Notes: generated by a model from the letters alone, not told the origin. A stretch of 64,000 nt of DNA from Bradyrhizobium sp. CB1015 (GCF_025200925.1 NZ_CP104174.1:2170001-2234000), one strand, 5' to 3'; positions 1 to 9,701 are shown, counted from the stretch's first letter. Numbers and translations: made by a program.

Positions 1-140
1 TGGATGCCGCTTGCGGGCGCCGCGTCCAATGCGGGAGCTGGGATCACGACCGCCTCCTCCGCGGCCCGGGACGGCATCATGAAAGCCAGCGTCAGGGCGG
101 TGGTTGCGGCGAGCAGGGCGGCGAGGGCGGTTCGGCGCAT
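1..140 (-). CDS. Secreted protein N-terminus, probably peptide methionine sulfoxide reductase MsrA (partial)
   Basis: Only the first 46 codons are inside the window; the gene continues past the left edge. The translation starts MRRTALAALLAATTALTLAF, a classical Sec signal peptide, followed by an Ala-Glu-Glu-rich stretch and the phrase AVVIPAPALDA. From memory this leader resembles that of exported MsrA proteins of Bradyrhizobium, in which the GCFWG active site follows shortly afterwards, but the catalytic part is not visible here. The start is supported by GAGG seven bases upstream. MsrA would repair oxidised methionine in periplasmic proteins. The signal peptide is certain; the enzyme name is a guess. 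Confidence 0.45.
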   Translation of the reverse strand, partial: MRRTALAALLAATTALTLAFMMPSRAAEEAVVIPAPALDAAPASGI

Positions 141-168
141 GGCAATCCTCTTTCGGCAATCCTCTTTC
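141..168. repeat. Perfect tandem duplication of 14 bp covering a ribosome binding site
   Basis: GGCAATCCTCTTTC occurs twice in direct succession (141-154 and 155-168). On the minus strand each unit carries a GAGG ribosome-binding core, and the proximal copy sits directly before the start codon of the secreted protein at 140, so its Shine-Dalgarno region is duplicated. Confidence 0.85.
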
Positions 169-493
169 GCGAGGCTGACAGTCTAGGGCGGACGGGACCG
201 GGCGAACAGCCGGCCCGGCCGCGTTTTCGCATCATCCGAGATACGGGCCGAGCCGCCGATTGTTACGCCGGGGCGGACACGAGACCGTGAGGATGCGCAG
301 GGTCGACGCGGCGACCGGCCGGCTTGGCGGGATGAGGAACTCCGCGCGAGATGAACCAGGGGAGGATTTTTACTTCGTCGGGGGAAGTGAGGCGGCTCGG
401 ATTCCGTGGGTTAGCGAAGCGTAACCCACCACTTCCGTCGCCCAGAAATCAAAGGGTCACGCCCTTGGCCAGCCCACCTGCGGCAACGGAGCT
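169..493. other. Intergenic region with one hairpin, no gene seen
   Basis: This stretch lies between the two minus-strand genes. The only clear structure is an inverted repeat at 406-429 with 8-bp arms GTGGGTTA / TAACCCAC around GCGAAGCG. This is a motif typical of dispersed Bradyrhizobium intergenic repeats and could also act as a weak terminator for the helicase gene that ends at 494. Confidence 0.6.
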
Positions 494-1609
494 CTATACC
501 ACCACACTCAACCGCTTCGCCGCCCGCGTGATCCCCGTATACAGCCACCGCGCCCGCGAATCCTGGAACGCAAAGCTCTCGTCGAACAGCACGACGTCGT
601 CCCATTGCGAGCCCTGCGACTTGTGCACGGTCAGCACATAGCCGTAGTCGAACTCGTCATAGGGCTTGCGTTGCTCCCAGGCGATCTGCTCGACGCCGCC
701 CTCGAAGCAGTCGGCGCGCACCGAGACCTTGGTCACCTTGTGGCCGAAGTCCTCGTCCGGCGACAGCCGCATAGACAGGATGCGCGATTTCGAGCGCGAG
801 GTGTTGCGCGACTTGACGCGCCACAGGCCGCCGTTGAACAGGCCCTTCTTGCGGTTGTTGCGCAGGCACACCAGCTTGTCGCCGGCGACCGGAAACGGGT
901 CCTCGATGTTCTGGCGCTGGCGCACCCGCATGTTGTAGGCGCGCCGGGTGTTGTTGCGGCCGACCAGGATCTGGTCGGCACCCATGACGCGATCGGGGTC
1001 GAGCTCCTTGCGCGAGAGAACCTCGCTCTCGCCGTAGCGGCCGATGTCGAGCTCGCGGCCTTCGCGCACGTCCATCGACATCCGCACGATCGGATCGTCC
1101 TGGGCCTGACGATGTACCTCGGTCAGCATCGCGTCGGGCTCTGAATTGGTGAAGAAGCCGCCGCCCTGGATCGGCGGCAGCTGCGCGGGATCGCCGAGCA
1201 CGAGGAGCGGGCAGTCGAACGACATCAGGTCACGGCCCAATTCGGCATCGACCATCGAGCATTCGTCGATCACGATCAGCTTCGCCTTCGAGGCCGGCGC
1301 ATCGTCCCACAATTCGAAGCTCGGCTGCTCCTCGCCGGATTCGCGGGCGCGGTAGATCAGCGAATGGATGGTGGAGGCGCCGTCGCAGCCCTTGTTGCGC
1401 ATGACGAGGGCCGCCTTGCCGGTGAAGGCGGCGAACTTCACCTCGCCGTCGACGCCCTCGGCGATGTGCCGCGCCAGCGTGGTCTTGCCGGTGCCGGCAA
1501 AGCCGAACAGGCGGAACACCGGCGGCGTGCCGCCCCGTCCCGGCTTGGACTTGAGCCAGTCGCCGACGGCCTTGAGCGCAGCATCCTGATGCGGGGTGAA
1601 AGTGGCCAT
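494..1609 (-). CDS. ATP-dependent RecD-like DNA helicase
   Basis: A 371-residue superfamily 1 helicase. The Walker A box is FGFAGTGKTT near residue 35, the Walker B box is LIVIDECSM near 112, followed by the GDPAQLPPI motif (motif III) near 138. The C-terminal UvrD/RecD motif is YVLTVHKSQGSQWDDVV near 325, ending with WLYTGITRA (motif VI). The short length and lack of RecD partner domains fit stand-alone RecD2/Pif1-like helicases of alphaproteobacteria. It probably works on DNA ends or forks in the cytoplasm. It stands alone, with 89 bp to the end of napC. Confidence 0.85.
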   Translation of the reverse strand: MATFTPHQDAALKAVGDWLKSKPGRGGTPPVFRLFGFAGTGKTTLARHIAEGVDGEVKFAAFTGKAALVMRNKGCDGASTIHSLIYRARESGEEQPSFELWDDAPASKAKLIVIDECSMVDAELGRDLMSFDCPLLVLGDPAQLPPIQGGGFFTNSEPDAMLTEVHRQAQDDPIVRMSMDVREGRELDIGRYGESEVLSRKELDPDRVMGADQILVGRNNTRRAYNMRVRQRQNIEDPFPVAGDKLVCLRNNRKKGLFNGGLWRVKSRNTSRSKSRILSMRLSPDEDFGHKVTKVSVRADCFEGGVEQIAWEQRKPYDEFDYGYVLTVHKSQGSQWDDVVLFDESFAFQDSRARWLYTGITRAAKRLSVVV

Positions 1610-1698
1610 GTCTGTCTTGAGGGAGCGGCGAATGAGGCGATTCGCGTATCCCCAAAACTAACCATTCGCCCCGCGCGTTCAAGCGGGGCATGGCGACC

Positions 1699-2352
1699 CT
1701 ACTGCCAGCCGGGAACGCCGCGCATGTCGGGCAGCTGGTGGGCGATGCCCTTGTGGCAGTCGATGCAGGTCTTTTCCTTGGTGAACAGGAAGCGCTGGTG
1801 CGCCACCGAGGCCCGCGGCGACTGCTTGGTGATGTCCATGGAATCGGCGCTGTGGCAGTTGCGGCATTCCAGGGAATCATTGGCCTTGAAGCGCGCCCAT
1901 TCGTGCGCGGCGAGCTCGAGCCGGTGATCTTGGAATTTCTCGCGCGTGTCGATCGTGCCGAAGATCTTGCCCCAGACTTCCTTGGAAGCCTGCATCTTGC
2001 GCGCGATCTTGTCGGTCCAGTTGTGCGGCACGTGGCAGTCCGGGCAGGTCGCGCGCACGCCGGAGCGGTTGGAGAAATGGATGGTCGACTTCAGCTCGGC
2101 GTAGACGTTGTCCTTCATCTCGTGGCAGCCGGTGCAGAATTTTTCGGTGTTGGTGATTTCCAGCGCGGTGTTGAAGCCGCCCCAGAAGATCACGCCGGCG
2201 ATGAAACCGGCCAGCACCAGGGTGCCGAGCGCGAACACCGAGCTCGGCCGGGTCAGCACCTGCCAGAGCTCGCGCAGAAACGCCCAGCTGCGCGCGATGA
2301 CGCCGCGCTTGGCATTCAGCTCCGCGTTGGGGTCATCGGCGGTCGTCGTCAT
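1699..2352 (-). CDS. napC: Cytochrome c-type quinol dehydrogenase NapC
   Basis: A 217-residue tetrahaem cytochrome of the NapC/NirT family. One membrane anchor lies at about residues 37-58, followed by four CXXCH haem sites (CTGCH, CPDCH, CRNCH, CIDCH). It takes electrons from membrane quinol and passes them to the periplasmic NapAB complex. The start was set at the ATG that overlaps the napB stop codon in an ATGA arrangement, which gives the usual NapC length. It is the last gene of napEDABC; no napF, G or H is next to it. Confidence 0.95.
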   Translation of the reverse strand: MTTTADDPNAELNAKRGVIARSWAFLRELWQVLTRPSSVFALGTLVLAGFIAGVIFWGGFNTALEITNTEKFCTGCHEMKDNVYAELKSTIHFSNRSGVRATCPDCHVPHNWTDKIARKMQASKEVWGKIFGTIDTREKFQDHRLELAAHEWARFKANDSLECRNCHSADSMDITKQSPRASVAHQRFLFTKEKTCIDCHKGIAHQLPDMRGVPGWQ

Positions 2353-2819
2353 CTGCGGCCACCAGGGCTTGCGCGCGACAGCAGCGTGTCGATGTCGGTG
2401 AAATCGTTGCTGACCGGCGGATTGGCGGTGTTCTGCGGCACGTGGCATTCGGTGCAGAAGAAGCGGCGCGGCGAGACCGAGGCCAGGAACTGGCCGTCGC
2501 GATCCATGAAGTGCGTGATCGAGACCATCGGCGCCTGTGACTCGGCGGTGCGCGCCCGCGCGTGGCAGGACAGGCATTTGTTGCCGTTGAGGTCGACCTG
2601 ATAGCCGTCGATATTGTGCGGGATGACGGGCGGCTGCTCCGGATAATTGCGCACCTCCTTCTCGGAGGTGTTGCGGTTCGGCAGCATCGGCGGCGCCGGG
2701 CCTTCGTCGTTGAGCGGGGTCGGGCCGCGCAGGCCGGAGGTCACGGTCTGCGCCGTCAGCGAGCTCGTGCCCGCTGCGATCGCGAAGGCGAGCAGGATGA
2801 TTGCGGATCGTTTCATCAT
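2349..2819 (-). CDS. napB: Dihaem cytochrome c subunit NapB of periplasmic nitrate reductase
   Basis: A 156-residue exported small subunit. A signal peptide (residues about 1-23, cleaved after LTAQ) precedes a conserved region with [20 protein letters not shown], then two haem sites CLSCH and CTECH and the [14 protein letters not shown] region typical of NapB. It relays electrons from NapC to NapA in the periplasm. Its tandem ATGATG start overlaps the napA stop and its own stop overlaps the napC start, so the genes are translationally coupled. Confidence 0.95.
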   Translation of the reverse strand: MMKRSAIILLAFAIAAGTSSLTAQTVTSGLRGPTPLNDEGPAPPMLPNRNTSEKEVRNYPEQPPVIPHNIDGYQVDLNGNKCLSCHARARTAESQAPMVSITHFMDRDGQFLASVSPRRFFCTECHVPQNTANPPVSNDFTDIDTLLSRASPGGRR

Positions 2820-5329
2820 GACATGTTCACCCGCTCGATGCGCACGGCGCATTTCTTGAAATCGGTCTGCAGCGAGATCGGATCGGTGGCGTCGAGCGTC
2901 ACCTTGTTGATCAGCTTGGATTCGTCGAACCACGGCACGAAGACGAGGCCGCGCGGCGGGCGGTCGCGGCCACGCGTTTCGACGCGGGCGCGGATGAAGC
3001 CGCGGCGGGAGACCACCTTCACCTCGTCGCCGCGTCGCAGCTTGATGTCCTGCGCATCGTCCGGATGCATGAAGCAGACCGCTTCGGGAAAGGCCTTGAA
3101 CAGCTCGGGCACGCGGCGCGTCATGGTGCCGGAATGCCAGTGCTCCAGCACGCGGCCGGTCGAGAGCCAGTAGGGATATTCGTTGTCGGGCGATTCCGCC
3201 GGCGGCTCGTAAGGCAGCGCGAAGATGCGGGCCTTGCCGTCGGCATGGCCGTAGAACTGCACGTTGGTGCCCTGCTTGACGTAGGGGTCGCTGCCTTCGC
3301 GGAAGCGCCACTTGGTCTCCTGGCCGTTGACGACGGGCCAGCGCAGGCCGCGCTCTCTGTGGTAGGTGTCGAACGGCGCGAGGTCGTGGCCATGGCCGCG
3401 GCCGAACTGGGCGTACTCCTCGAACAGCCCCTTCTGCACGTAGAAGCCGAACGCCTTTGCTTCCTCGTTGGCGTAGCCGGCTTCGATCTCCGACGTTGGA
3501 TACTTGTCGACCTGGCCGTTCTTGTAGAGCACGTCGAACAGGGTCTTGCCGCGATATTCCGGCTTCTTGGCGATCAGCTCGGCGGGCCAGACTTCCTCGA
3601 TCTTGAAGCGTTTTGAAAATTCCATGAGCTGCCAGAGATCGGATTTGGCCTCGCCTGGTGCCGTGACCAACTGGTGCCAGAACTGCGTACGCCGCTCGGC
3701 ATTGCCGTAGGCGCCTTCCTTTTCCACCCACATCGCGGTGGGCAGGATCAGATCGGCGGCGAGCGCCGTCACGGTCGGATAGGCATCCGAGACCACGATG
3801 AAATTGTCGGGGTTGCGGAAGCCCGGATAGGTCTCCTCGTTGGCGTTGGGACCGGCCTGGAGGTTGTTGTTGACCTGCACCCAATAGGCGTTGATCAGGC
3901 CGTCCTTCAGCATCCGGCTCTGCAGCACGGCGTGGGCGCCGGGCTTGTCCGGAATGGTGCCTTCGGGCAACTGCCAGATCTGCTCGGTGTGGTCGCGATG
4001 GGCCTTGTTGGTCACCACCATGTCGGCGGGCAGGCGGTGCGAGAAGGTGCCGACCTCGCGCGCGGTGCCGCAGGCCGAGGGCTGGCCGGTGAGCGAGAAC
4101 GGGCTGTTGCCGGGCGCGGAGATCTTTCCGGTCAAGAGATGGATGTTGTAGACGAGGTTGTTGCACCAGACGCCGCGGGTGTGCTGGTTGAAGCCCATGG
4201 TCCAGAACGAGACCACTTTCGTCTTGGGATCGGCGTAGAGCTCGGCGAGCGCCTCGAGACGGTTGAGCGGCACGCCGGACATTTCGGCAGCTTTCTCCAG
4301 CGTGTACTCGGACACGAACTTGACGAACTCGTCATAGCTCATGTCGGTGGAGTCGTTGGCCTTGGCGGCGCCCGTCGCCTTCTTCTGCAGCGGATGATCC
4401 GGCCGCAATCCGTAGCCGATGTCGGTCTGGCCGCGCTTGAACACGGTATGCGCGGCAACGAAGTCCTTGTTGACGCGGCCGGTCTTGATGATGTGGTTGG
4501 CGATGGCGTTGAGGATGTAGAGGTCGGTCTGCGGCTTGAACACCATGCCGATGTCGGCGAGGTCGAACGAGCGGTGCTCGAAGGTGGAGAGCACGGCGAC
4601 GCGGACATGCGGCGCGGACAGCCGGCGGTCGGCGATGCGCGTCCACAGGATGGGGTGCATCTCCGCCATGTTGGAGCCCCACAGCACGAAGGCGTCGGTG
4701 GCCTCGATGTCGTCGTAGCAGCCGGCCGGCTCGTCGATGCCGAAGGTGCGCATCATGCCGGCGACGGCCGAGGCCATGCAGTGCCGCGCGTTGGGGTCGA
4801 TGTTGTTGGTGCGGAAGCCGGCCTTGAACAGCTTCGCGGCGGCATAGCCTTCCCAGATCGTCCACTGGCCGGAGCCGAACATGGCGACGCCGTTGGGGCC
4901 GCGCTTCCTAGTCGCCTCCTTCCACTTCAGCTCCATGATGTCGAAGGCTTCGGTCCAGGACACGGGCGTGAAGTCGCCGTTCTTGTCGTACTTGCCGCCC
5001 GTCTTGCGCAGCATCGGCTGCGTCAGGCGGTCGTGGCCGTACATGATCTTGGAGAGGAAGTAGCCCTTGACGCAGTTGAGGCCGCGATTGACCTCGGCCT
5101 TGATGTCGCCGTGGGTGGCGACGACGCGGTTGTCCTTGGTTGCCACCATCACCGAGCAGCCGGTGCCGCAGAAGCGGCAGGCGGCCTTGTCCCATTTCAG
5201 TTCGCTCACTTCGCGCTCGGCGGCGAGGTTGGCGGCGAGCGCCGGTGCGGGAAGGCCGGCGGCGGCAGCGGCGATCGCGGCGGCCTCGAGCTTGAGCATC
5301 TGGCGGCGGTCGAGCTTCGGCGATGTCAT
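2816..5329 (-). CDS. napA: Periplasmic nitrate reductase catalytic subunit NapA
   Basis: An 837-residue molybdoenzyme that reduces nitrate to nitrite in the periplasm. It begins with a twin-arginine signal ([11 protein letters not shown]...). It then has the [4Fe-4S] motif with [10 protein letters not shown] and the fourth Cys in GLNCVKG, and the molybdenum-ligand cysteine in NARHCMASA near residue 181. Length and end match Nap-type rather than Nas-type reductases (831 residues in E. coli). The start chosen is the ATG directly before the Tat signal; a longer open frame upstream lacks any leader. It follows napD by 16 bp. Confidence 0.96.
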   Translation of the reverse strand: MTSPKLDRRQMLKLEAAAIAAAAAGLPAPALAANLAAEREVSELKWDKAACRFCGTGCSVMVATKDNRVVATHGDIKAEVNRGLNCVKGYFLSKIMYGHDRLTQPMLRKTGGKYDKNGDFTPVSWTEAFDIMELKWKEATRKRGPNGVAMFGSGQWTIWEGYAAAKLFKAGFRTNNIDPNARHCMASAVAGMMRTFGIDEPAGCYDDIEATDAFVLWGSNMAEMHPILWTRIADRRLSAPHVRVAVLSTFEHRSFDLADIGMVFKPQTDLYILNAIANHIIKTGRVNKDFVAAHTVFKRGQTDIGYGLRPDHPLQKKATGAAKANDSTDMSYDEFVKFVSEYTLEKAAEMSGVPLNRLEALAELYADPKTKVVSFWTMGFNQHTRGVWCNNLVYNIHLLTGKISAPGNSPFSLTGQPSACGTAREVGTFSHRLPADMVVTNKAHRDHTEQIWQLPEGTIPDKPGAHAVLQSRMLKDGLINAYWVQVNNNLQAGPNANEETYPGFRNPDNFIVVSDAYPTVTALAADLILPTAMWVEKEGAYGNAERRTQFWHQLVTAPGEAKSDLWQLMEFSKRFKIEEVWPAELIAKKPEYRGKTLFDVLYKNGQVDKYPTSEIEAGYANEEAKAFGFYVQKGLFEEYAQFGRGHGHDLAPFDTYHRERGLRWPVVNGQETKWRFREGSDPYVKQGTNVQFYGHADGKARIFALPYEPPAESPDNEYPYWLSTGRVLEHWHSGTMTRRVPELFKAFPEAVCFMHPDDAQDIKLRRGDEVKVVSRRGFIRARVETRGRDRPPRGLVFVPWFDESKLINKVTLDATDPISLQTDFKKCAVRIERVNMS

Positions 5330-5345
5330 GATGGCTCTCCGGCCC

Positions 5346-5675
5346 TTAAGTCGTTTCGATGGCGTGGAACACCAGCGCCGCGGAATAGACGTGTTGCAGC
5401 GACTGGATGGTGTTGAGCATGGTGCCGAGGCTGCCGGCATCCGGCGCTTCGGCGACGACGACGAGCTTTCCGCGCGCGTCGCGGGCATGGATCTCGCAGC
5501 CGGGAAGGCCTGCGATCTCCGCTTCCAGTTCGGCAAGGCGCTCGGGCCGCGCCTGCACGATGATGCTGGCGATCTCGGCGCCGGGCGGCGGCACGATGCG
5601 CTGGGCGGTGAGCACGCGGCCGGTGATCAGGGCGCGGCGGTTGAGCTTGGCAAGGCTGAATGTGGCTTGGGCCAT
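5346..5675 (-). CDS. napD: NapA signal-peptide-binding chaperone NapD
   Basis: A 109-residue NapD-family protein. It has the ferredoxin-like fold pattern with the segment [19 protein letters not shown] and the [18 protein letters not shown] strand. NapD binds the Tat leader of NapA and delays export until the cofactor is loaded. I chose the ATG at 5675 (ACAGG upstream, giving [10 protein letters not shown]). A TTG ten codons further upstream overlaps the napE stop and cannot be excluded. Confidence 0.9.
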   Translation of the reverse strand: MAQATFSLAKLNRRALITGRVLTAQRIVPPPGAEIASIIVQARPERLAELEAEIAGLPGCEIHARDARGKLVVVAEAPDAGSLGTMLNTIQSLQHVYSAALVFHAIETT

Positions 5676-5701
5676 GATGCCTGTCTTTCGCTTTGAGCGG
5701 A

Positions 5702-5887
5702 TCAATGCGGGGAGGGTGGCGGGCCTGGAGGGCCGGCGAACATCTGGTAGATCCAGACGCCGAGCCCATAGGAGCCGACCGTCCCGACCGCGAGGACGGG
5801 CATCACGATTGCGGTCAGGAACAGGAACGCGAAAATCTCCATGCGCTTACGGCGCACGCGCGACGTCGCGTCGTCAGGGGCCGACAT
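5702..5887 (-). CDS. napE: Periplasmic nitrate reductase membrane protein NapE
   Basis: A 61-residue protein with a basic cytoplasmic N-terminus (RVRRKRMEIFAFLFLTAIV) and one long hydrophobic segment at about residues 17-50, ending in a proline-rich tail (GPPGPPPSPH). Size, the RRKRMEIFAFL start and its place as first gene of napEDABC identify it as NapE. Its precise biochemical role is not settled in any organism. Confidence 0.88.
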   Translation of the reverse strand: MSAPDDATSRVRRKRMEIFAFLFLTAIVMPVLAVGTVGSYGLGVWIYQMFAGPPGPPPSPH

Positions 5888-5977
5888 ATTCGGTCTCTTC
5901 GGAATGTGATGGGGAACCGGGACGGCATCCGGGCCGTTGCCTTACTGCACTTCTGATGCATTCCGCCCGCCAGGACG

Positions 5978-5991
5978 TTGATCTGGATCAA
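5978..5991 (-). promoter_or_regulatory. FNR/FixK-type box upstream of napEDABC
   Basis: TTGATCTGGATCAA is a perfect match to the palindrome TTGAT-N4-ATCAA recognised by FNR/FixK/Anr proteins. It lies 90 bp upstream of the napE start codon on the minus strand. In rhizobia FixK2 activates nap transcription under low oxygen, so this is very probably the oxygen-response site of the operon. Its palindromic form also lets it face the monooxygenase gene at 6155, but the distance there is larger (163 bp). Confidence 0.88.
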
Positions 5992-6154
5992 CCTGCCCGC
6001 TTGCGCAGATGTCGCAGCGCCGGGGGCGACCAGCCCCGCTTCGCACGCCGGGCGGCGAAATCATTCTCCCGCGCGGCGGAATTGCCGCTGCGTAGACAGC
6101 TTCGCCTCGCCCTTTAAGATGAGTTCAACAAGAACAAGCGGGAGAGCGACGCCT

Positions 6155-7360
6155 ATGAAGTTCGGCATCTTCTACGAGCTGCAGCTGCCGCGGCCCTGGG
6201 CGGCGGGCGACGAGCTCGCCCTCTACCACAATGCGCTCTCGCAGATGGAGCTCGCCGACAAGCTCGGCTACGACCATGCCTGGGTGGTCGAGCATCACTT
6301 CCTCGAGGAATATTCGCACTCGCCCTCGCCGGAATCGTTCCTGGCTGCCGCAAGCCAGCGCACGAAGAACATCCGGCTCGGCCACGGCATCCTCCAGCTC
6401 ACCACCAATCATCCGGCGCGCGTCGCCGAGCGTGTCGCGGTGCTGGATCTGCTTTCGAACGGCCGCTGCGAGTTCGGCATGGGCGAGAGCGCCTCGATCA
6501 CCGAGCTCGAGCCGTTCGGCCGCGACATGGAGACCAAGAAGGAGGTGTTCGAGGAGGCGGTCGCGGCAATCTTCCCGATGTTTCGGGATGCCGGCAGCGA
6601 GCATCACGGCAGATATTTCGACATCCCCTTGCGCAACGTCGTGCCGAAGCCGGTGCAGAAGCCGCACCCGCCGCTGTGGATGGCCTGCTCGCAGCTGCCG
6701 ACCATCGAGCGCGCCGGCCGCCACGGTTTCGGCGCGCTCGGTTTCCAGTTCGTCAGCGCGGATGCCGCACACGCCTGGGTGCACGCCTATTACAACGCCA
6801 TCACCAAGCGCCTGCACAAGCTCGCCGACTACGAGATCAATCCCAACATGGCGCTGGTCTCGTTCTTCATGTGCGCCAAGACGGATGAAGAGGCGCGCGC
6901 CCGCGCCGGCGGCGCCACCTTCTTCCAGTTCGCGCTGCGCTTCTACGGCGCCGCCCAGAACCGCCAGCGCCCCGCGCCCTGCACCGTCAACATGTGGGAC
7001 GAGTACAACAAGTGGAAGCGGGACAATCCGCAAGCCCAGGAGGCGGCGCTGCGCGGCGGCCTGATCGGCTCGCCGGAGACGATCCGGAAGAAGCTGAAGC
7101 GCTTCCAGTCCTCGCACATCGACCAGGTCATCCTGCTCAACCAGGCCGGCAAAAACAGCCACGAGCACATCTGCGAATCGCTCGAGCTGTTCGGCCGCGA
7201 GGTGATGCCGGAGTTCCAGAACGATCCGGTCCAGGCCGAATGGAAACGCGGCGTGATGAGCGGCGAGATCGAGCTGGAAGAGATCGACACCGAGGCCTTT
7301 ACGGACCGCTACGGCAAGCTGGCGATCAACGTGGCCCCCGCGAAGGCGGCGGCGGGGTAG
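6155..7360 (+). CDS. LLM-class flavin-dependent oxidoreductase (bacterial luciferase-like)
   Basis: A 401-residue luciferase-like monooxygenase that uses reduced flavin and oxygen; the substrate cannot be read from sequence. The TIM-barrel start MKFGIFYELQLPRPW and the segments GYDHAWVVEHHFLEEYS, RLGHGILQLTTNHPARVAERV and CEFGMGESAS are typical of the group. The ATG at 6155 is preceded by GGGAGAG and gives the expected N-terminal strand; further upstream codons have no family similarity. The gene is alone, divergent from nap. Confidence 0.85.
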   Translation: MKFGIFYELQLPRPWAAGDELALYHNALSQMELADKLGYDHAWVVEHHFLEEYSHSPSPESFLAAASQRTKNIRLGHGILQLTTNHPARVAERVAVLDLLSNGRCEFGMGESASITELEPFGRDMETKKEVFEEAVAAIFPMFRDAGSEHHGRYFDIPLRNVVPKPVQKPHPPLWMACSQLPTIERAGRHGFGALGFQFVSADAAHAWVHAYYNAITKRLHKLADYEINPNMALVSFFMCAKTDEEARARAGGATFFQFALRFYGAAQNRQRPAPCTVNMWDEYNKWKRDNPQAQEAALRGGLIGSPETIRKKLKRFQSSHIDQVILLNQAGKNSHEHICESLELFGREVMPEFQNDPVQAEWKRGVMSGEIELEEIDTEAFTDRYGKLAINVAPAKAAAG

Positions 7361-7547
7361 CGTGTAAGCAACGACAGGTCCTGCTTCCTGGCGCTGAAGC
7401 CGCTGCGGTGAGCCGCGCGTCAGTGCGGCGTTTTGACCCGAAGCAGACCTTTCGAAGCCTTCTGCATCCAGCAACGGCTAGGCGGCTGAGGCCGCTCTCC
7501 GTTGCGCTGCCTCACGCACGTCGTCGCCCAGCGCTCGAGCCGCGCGA

Positions 7548-7572
7548 GGAACGATTCAATTCAGCGTGAGTT
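7548..7572 (+). promoter_or_regulatory. Candidate sigma-EcfG (general stress) promoter
   Basis: GGAAC at 7548-7552, then 17 bases, then GTT at 7570-7572, matching the EcfG consensus GGAAC-N16/17-(C)GTT of alphaproteobacteria. It lies 39 bp before the DUF3618 gene start. A second copy with the same spacing and the same following bases (GTTCGAC) precedes the YidB-like gene at 11288. Confidence 0.65.
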
Positions 7573-7611
7573 CGACCTCAAATCCAAGAAACAAAGCAAG
7601 AGGGTAACGCG

Positions 7612-8595
7612 ATGACACGATCCGTGGAGGAGCTGAGACGCGAGTCCGAGCGTAGCCGCGCGGAGCTGGCGGCGACGGTCGGACGGTTGAAGGAGCAGAT
7701 ATCGGACACCGCCGAGGACATTCGCCACAAGGTCTCGCCTGAGCACATCAAATCCGAAGTCACCGAATACGTCAGCCACAAGACCCAGAGTTGGGTCGAA
7801 GGGCTCAAGCAACAGATCATGGAGAACCCGATGCGCGCAGTCGCCGCGGGCGCCGCACTGGGCGTTCCGTTGCTGCGGTTGGCACGGGGTATGCCGCTGC
7901 CGCTTCTCATGATCGGGGCCGGGCTGGCCCTGACGTCGAAGACGGTGCGCGATCGCGCTGCAGACGCCGCCGGTCCGGTCATGGACAAGGCGGGGCGCAT
8001 GCTTGACGAGGTGACGGAGGGCGCGCGGTCCATGCAAGGCGACGCCAAGGAGACGCTATCCTCCGCCCAAAGCCGGGCCGCCGGCATGGCTGATGACGCC
8101 CAGGACAAGGCCGCTGCTCTCGCCGCTGATCTGCGGGCGAGCGCGGCGCAGGCTGCCAGCTTCGCGAGTGAAAAGCTCAGGAGCGGCATGGACGCGGCCA
8201 AGGATGCGGTCAAGGATGCGGTCAAGGATGCCGCTGCGAGCGCGCCCGACCAGGCCCGACAGACCATCGGCGACAATGCCGCGCTGATCGGAGGCTTGGG
8301 CATCGCGATCGGGGCCATCATTGCTGCGGCTCTTCCCGAGACCAAGGCTGAAGCCAAGGTGATGGGCGGAGCAAGCGACGGAGTGAAGCAGGCTGCGGCC
8401 GCTGCGATGCAATCCGGATTCGAGGCAGCGAGAGACGCGACCACATCTGCGGCCGATGCTGCGACGCAAAAGGTCGTCGAGGCAGATCTCGGCGGCCATG
8501 CCAGCCGTGTGACCCAGAACATGGCCGACACATTGAAAGAGGCTGCCGACGACGTCGTCAAAGCTGCCTTTAGCCCCTCTCAACCCAACACTTGA
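7612..8595 (+). CDS. DUF3618 domain protein, membrane-associated stress protein
   Basis: A 327-residue protein. The N-terminus (SVEELRRESERSRAELAATVGRL) is a DUF3618 signature: a charged helix, followed by an amphipathic region and two short hydrophobic stretches around residues 75-105. The middle is a long Ala/Lys/Asp-rich helical region with tandem AKDAVKD units, and a further hydrophobic segment (ALIGGLGIAIGAIIAAALPE) lies near 225. Function unknown; such proteins usually sit with holin-like proteins in stress-induced operons. First gene of a four-gene operon behind an EcfG-type promoter. Confidence 0.75.
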   Translation: MTRSVEELRRESERSRAELAATVGRLKEQISDTAEDIRHKVSPEHIKSEVTEYVSHKTQSWVEGLKQQIMENPMRAVAAGAALGVPLLRLARGMPLPLLMIGAGLALTSKTVRDRAADAAGPVMDKAGRMLDEVTEGARSMQGDAKETLSSAQSRAAGMADDAQDKAAALAADLRASAAQAASFASEKLRSGMDAAKDAVKDAVKDAAASAPDQARQTIGDNAALIGGLGIAIGAIIAAALPETKAEAKVMGGASDGVKQAAAAAMQSGFEAARDATTSAADAATQKVVEADLGGHASRVTQNMADTLKEAADDVVKAAFSPSQPNT

Positions 8596-8607
8596 AGGAA
8601 AACCATC

Positions 8608-9288
8608 ATGAGCGATTTGGACCCGCACAACGTGAAGCAGTTCGCAAAGAACCAGGACAAGGGCACCGCAAATGACATCAAGGAGCAGATGAGTGATGCC
8701 GGAGCGGAGGTGAAACAGCGCGCTGGCGACGCTTTGCGGGCGTCGGCCGACGTCGCGCGCGACAAGTTCGGTGAGGCCGCGGATGCAGCAAAGGGGGTGG
8801 CGGAAGGTACCGTGGACCAGATCCAGAGCAAGGCGCGCGAGCAGCAACGTTCGGGCGCAGATTTCGTCGAGCGCCTCGCAGGCAACATCCGCGAAGCCGG
8901 CCGGGCTTTCGAGAGCGACGTCCCGTTCGCCGCACGCGGCATCGGCTCCGCTGCCGACTATGTCGAGGACGCGGCGCGGAAGATCCGGGATGGAAGCTTC
9001 AGAGATCTCGTCGAAGGCGCAACCGATTTCGCCCGACGTCAGCCTGCGGCCTTTCTCGGAATATCGGTGCTGGCAGGCTTCGCGGCCGTGCGCTTTTTGA
9101 AAGCGTCAGGCGGACAGCCGTCATCCCGTGGGCAGCACGACACGATGGACAGATCGTCGTCGGAAAGCAGTCGGAACTCAAGCGGGACGTCGTTTTCGGC
9201 GGGACAACAAACCTGGCCTGAGGACTCCGTGCAGCGTGGTCCTAATCGGCAACAAACCTCTCCCACACAGGGCAGCTTCGTACCATGA
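8608..9288 (+). CDS. Hypothetical helical protein of the DUF3618/holin operon
   Basis: A 226-residue protein that I do not recognise by name. Residues 1-110 form an Ala/Glu/Lys-rich helix resembling CsbD- or LEA-like stress proteins (KQRAGDALRASADVARDKFG). A region ending FARRQPAAFLGISVLAGFAAV gives one transmembrane helix near residue 150, and the tail is Ser/Gln-rich and disordered. The gene is 12 bp after its neighbour and overlaps the next start by 4 bp (ATGA), so it belongs to the same transcript. Confidence 0.7.
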   Translation: MSDLDPHNVKQFAKNQDKGTANDIKEQMSDAGAEVKQRAGDALRASADVARDKFGEAADAAKGVAEGTVDQIQSKAREQQRSGADFVERLAGNIREAGRAFESDVPFAARGIGSAADYVEDAARKIRDGSFRDLVEGATDFARRQPAAFLGISVLAGFAAVRFLKASGGQPSSRGQHDTMDRSSSESSRNSSGTSFSAGQQTWPEDSVQRGPNRQQTSPTQGSFVP

Positions 9289-9701
9289 GCATCGAGCGCG
9301 ATATCAAAACCAGCCAAAGCGAGTTCAGGGCGATCTCGACGCTGCTCGGCGATGCCATGTCGCAGTTCGCCAAGCTCTTCCAGAACGAGATAGACCTGGC
9401 GAAAGCGGAGGTTGGCGAGAAGCTTCAGAAGATTGGCAGCGCGCTGGGCTTGATCGTGGGTGGCGCCGTTCTGGTGATCCCGGCGATCGTGATGGCGCTT
9501 TTTGCCCTGTCCGCCGCATTGATCTCGGCGGGATGGTCGCAGCCCGTCTCTTATCTGACGTCGGCAATCATCGCGGCGGCCATTGCCGCCGTGCTGGTCG
9601 CAATCGGCATCAACCGGCTTGATGCGCGTCATCTGGCCCCCCGAGAAACGATCGGCCAACTCGAAAAGGACAAGGACACCGTGAAGGGAATGGTGCGATG
9701 A
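9285..9701 (+). CDS. Phage-holin-like family membrane protein (Holin-X, DUF1469 type)
   Basis: A 138-residue protein. The first half is a conserved amphipathic helix (FAKLFQNEIDLAKAEVGEKL) typical of the PF07332 Holin-X/DUF1469 family. Two transmembrane helices follow at about 50-75 and 82-105 (LTSAIIAAAIAAVLVAIGI). Despite the name this is a chromosomal membrane stress protein in rhizobia, not a lysis gene. It overlaps both neighbours by 4 bp. Confidence 0.8.
   Translation: MSIERDIKTSQSEFRAISTLLGDAMSQFAKLFQNEIDLAKAEVGEKLQKIGSALGLIVGGAVLVIPAIVMALFALSAALISAGWSQPVSYLTSAIIAAAIAAVLVAIGINRLDARHLAPRETIGQLEKDKDTVKGMVR

Noticed and set aside
3674..5416. Long open frame on the plus strand opposite napA
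   Set aside because: Antisense shadow of napA with no family similarity and no ribosome binding site.
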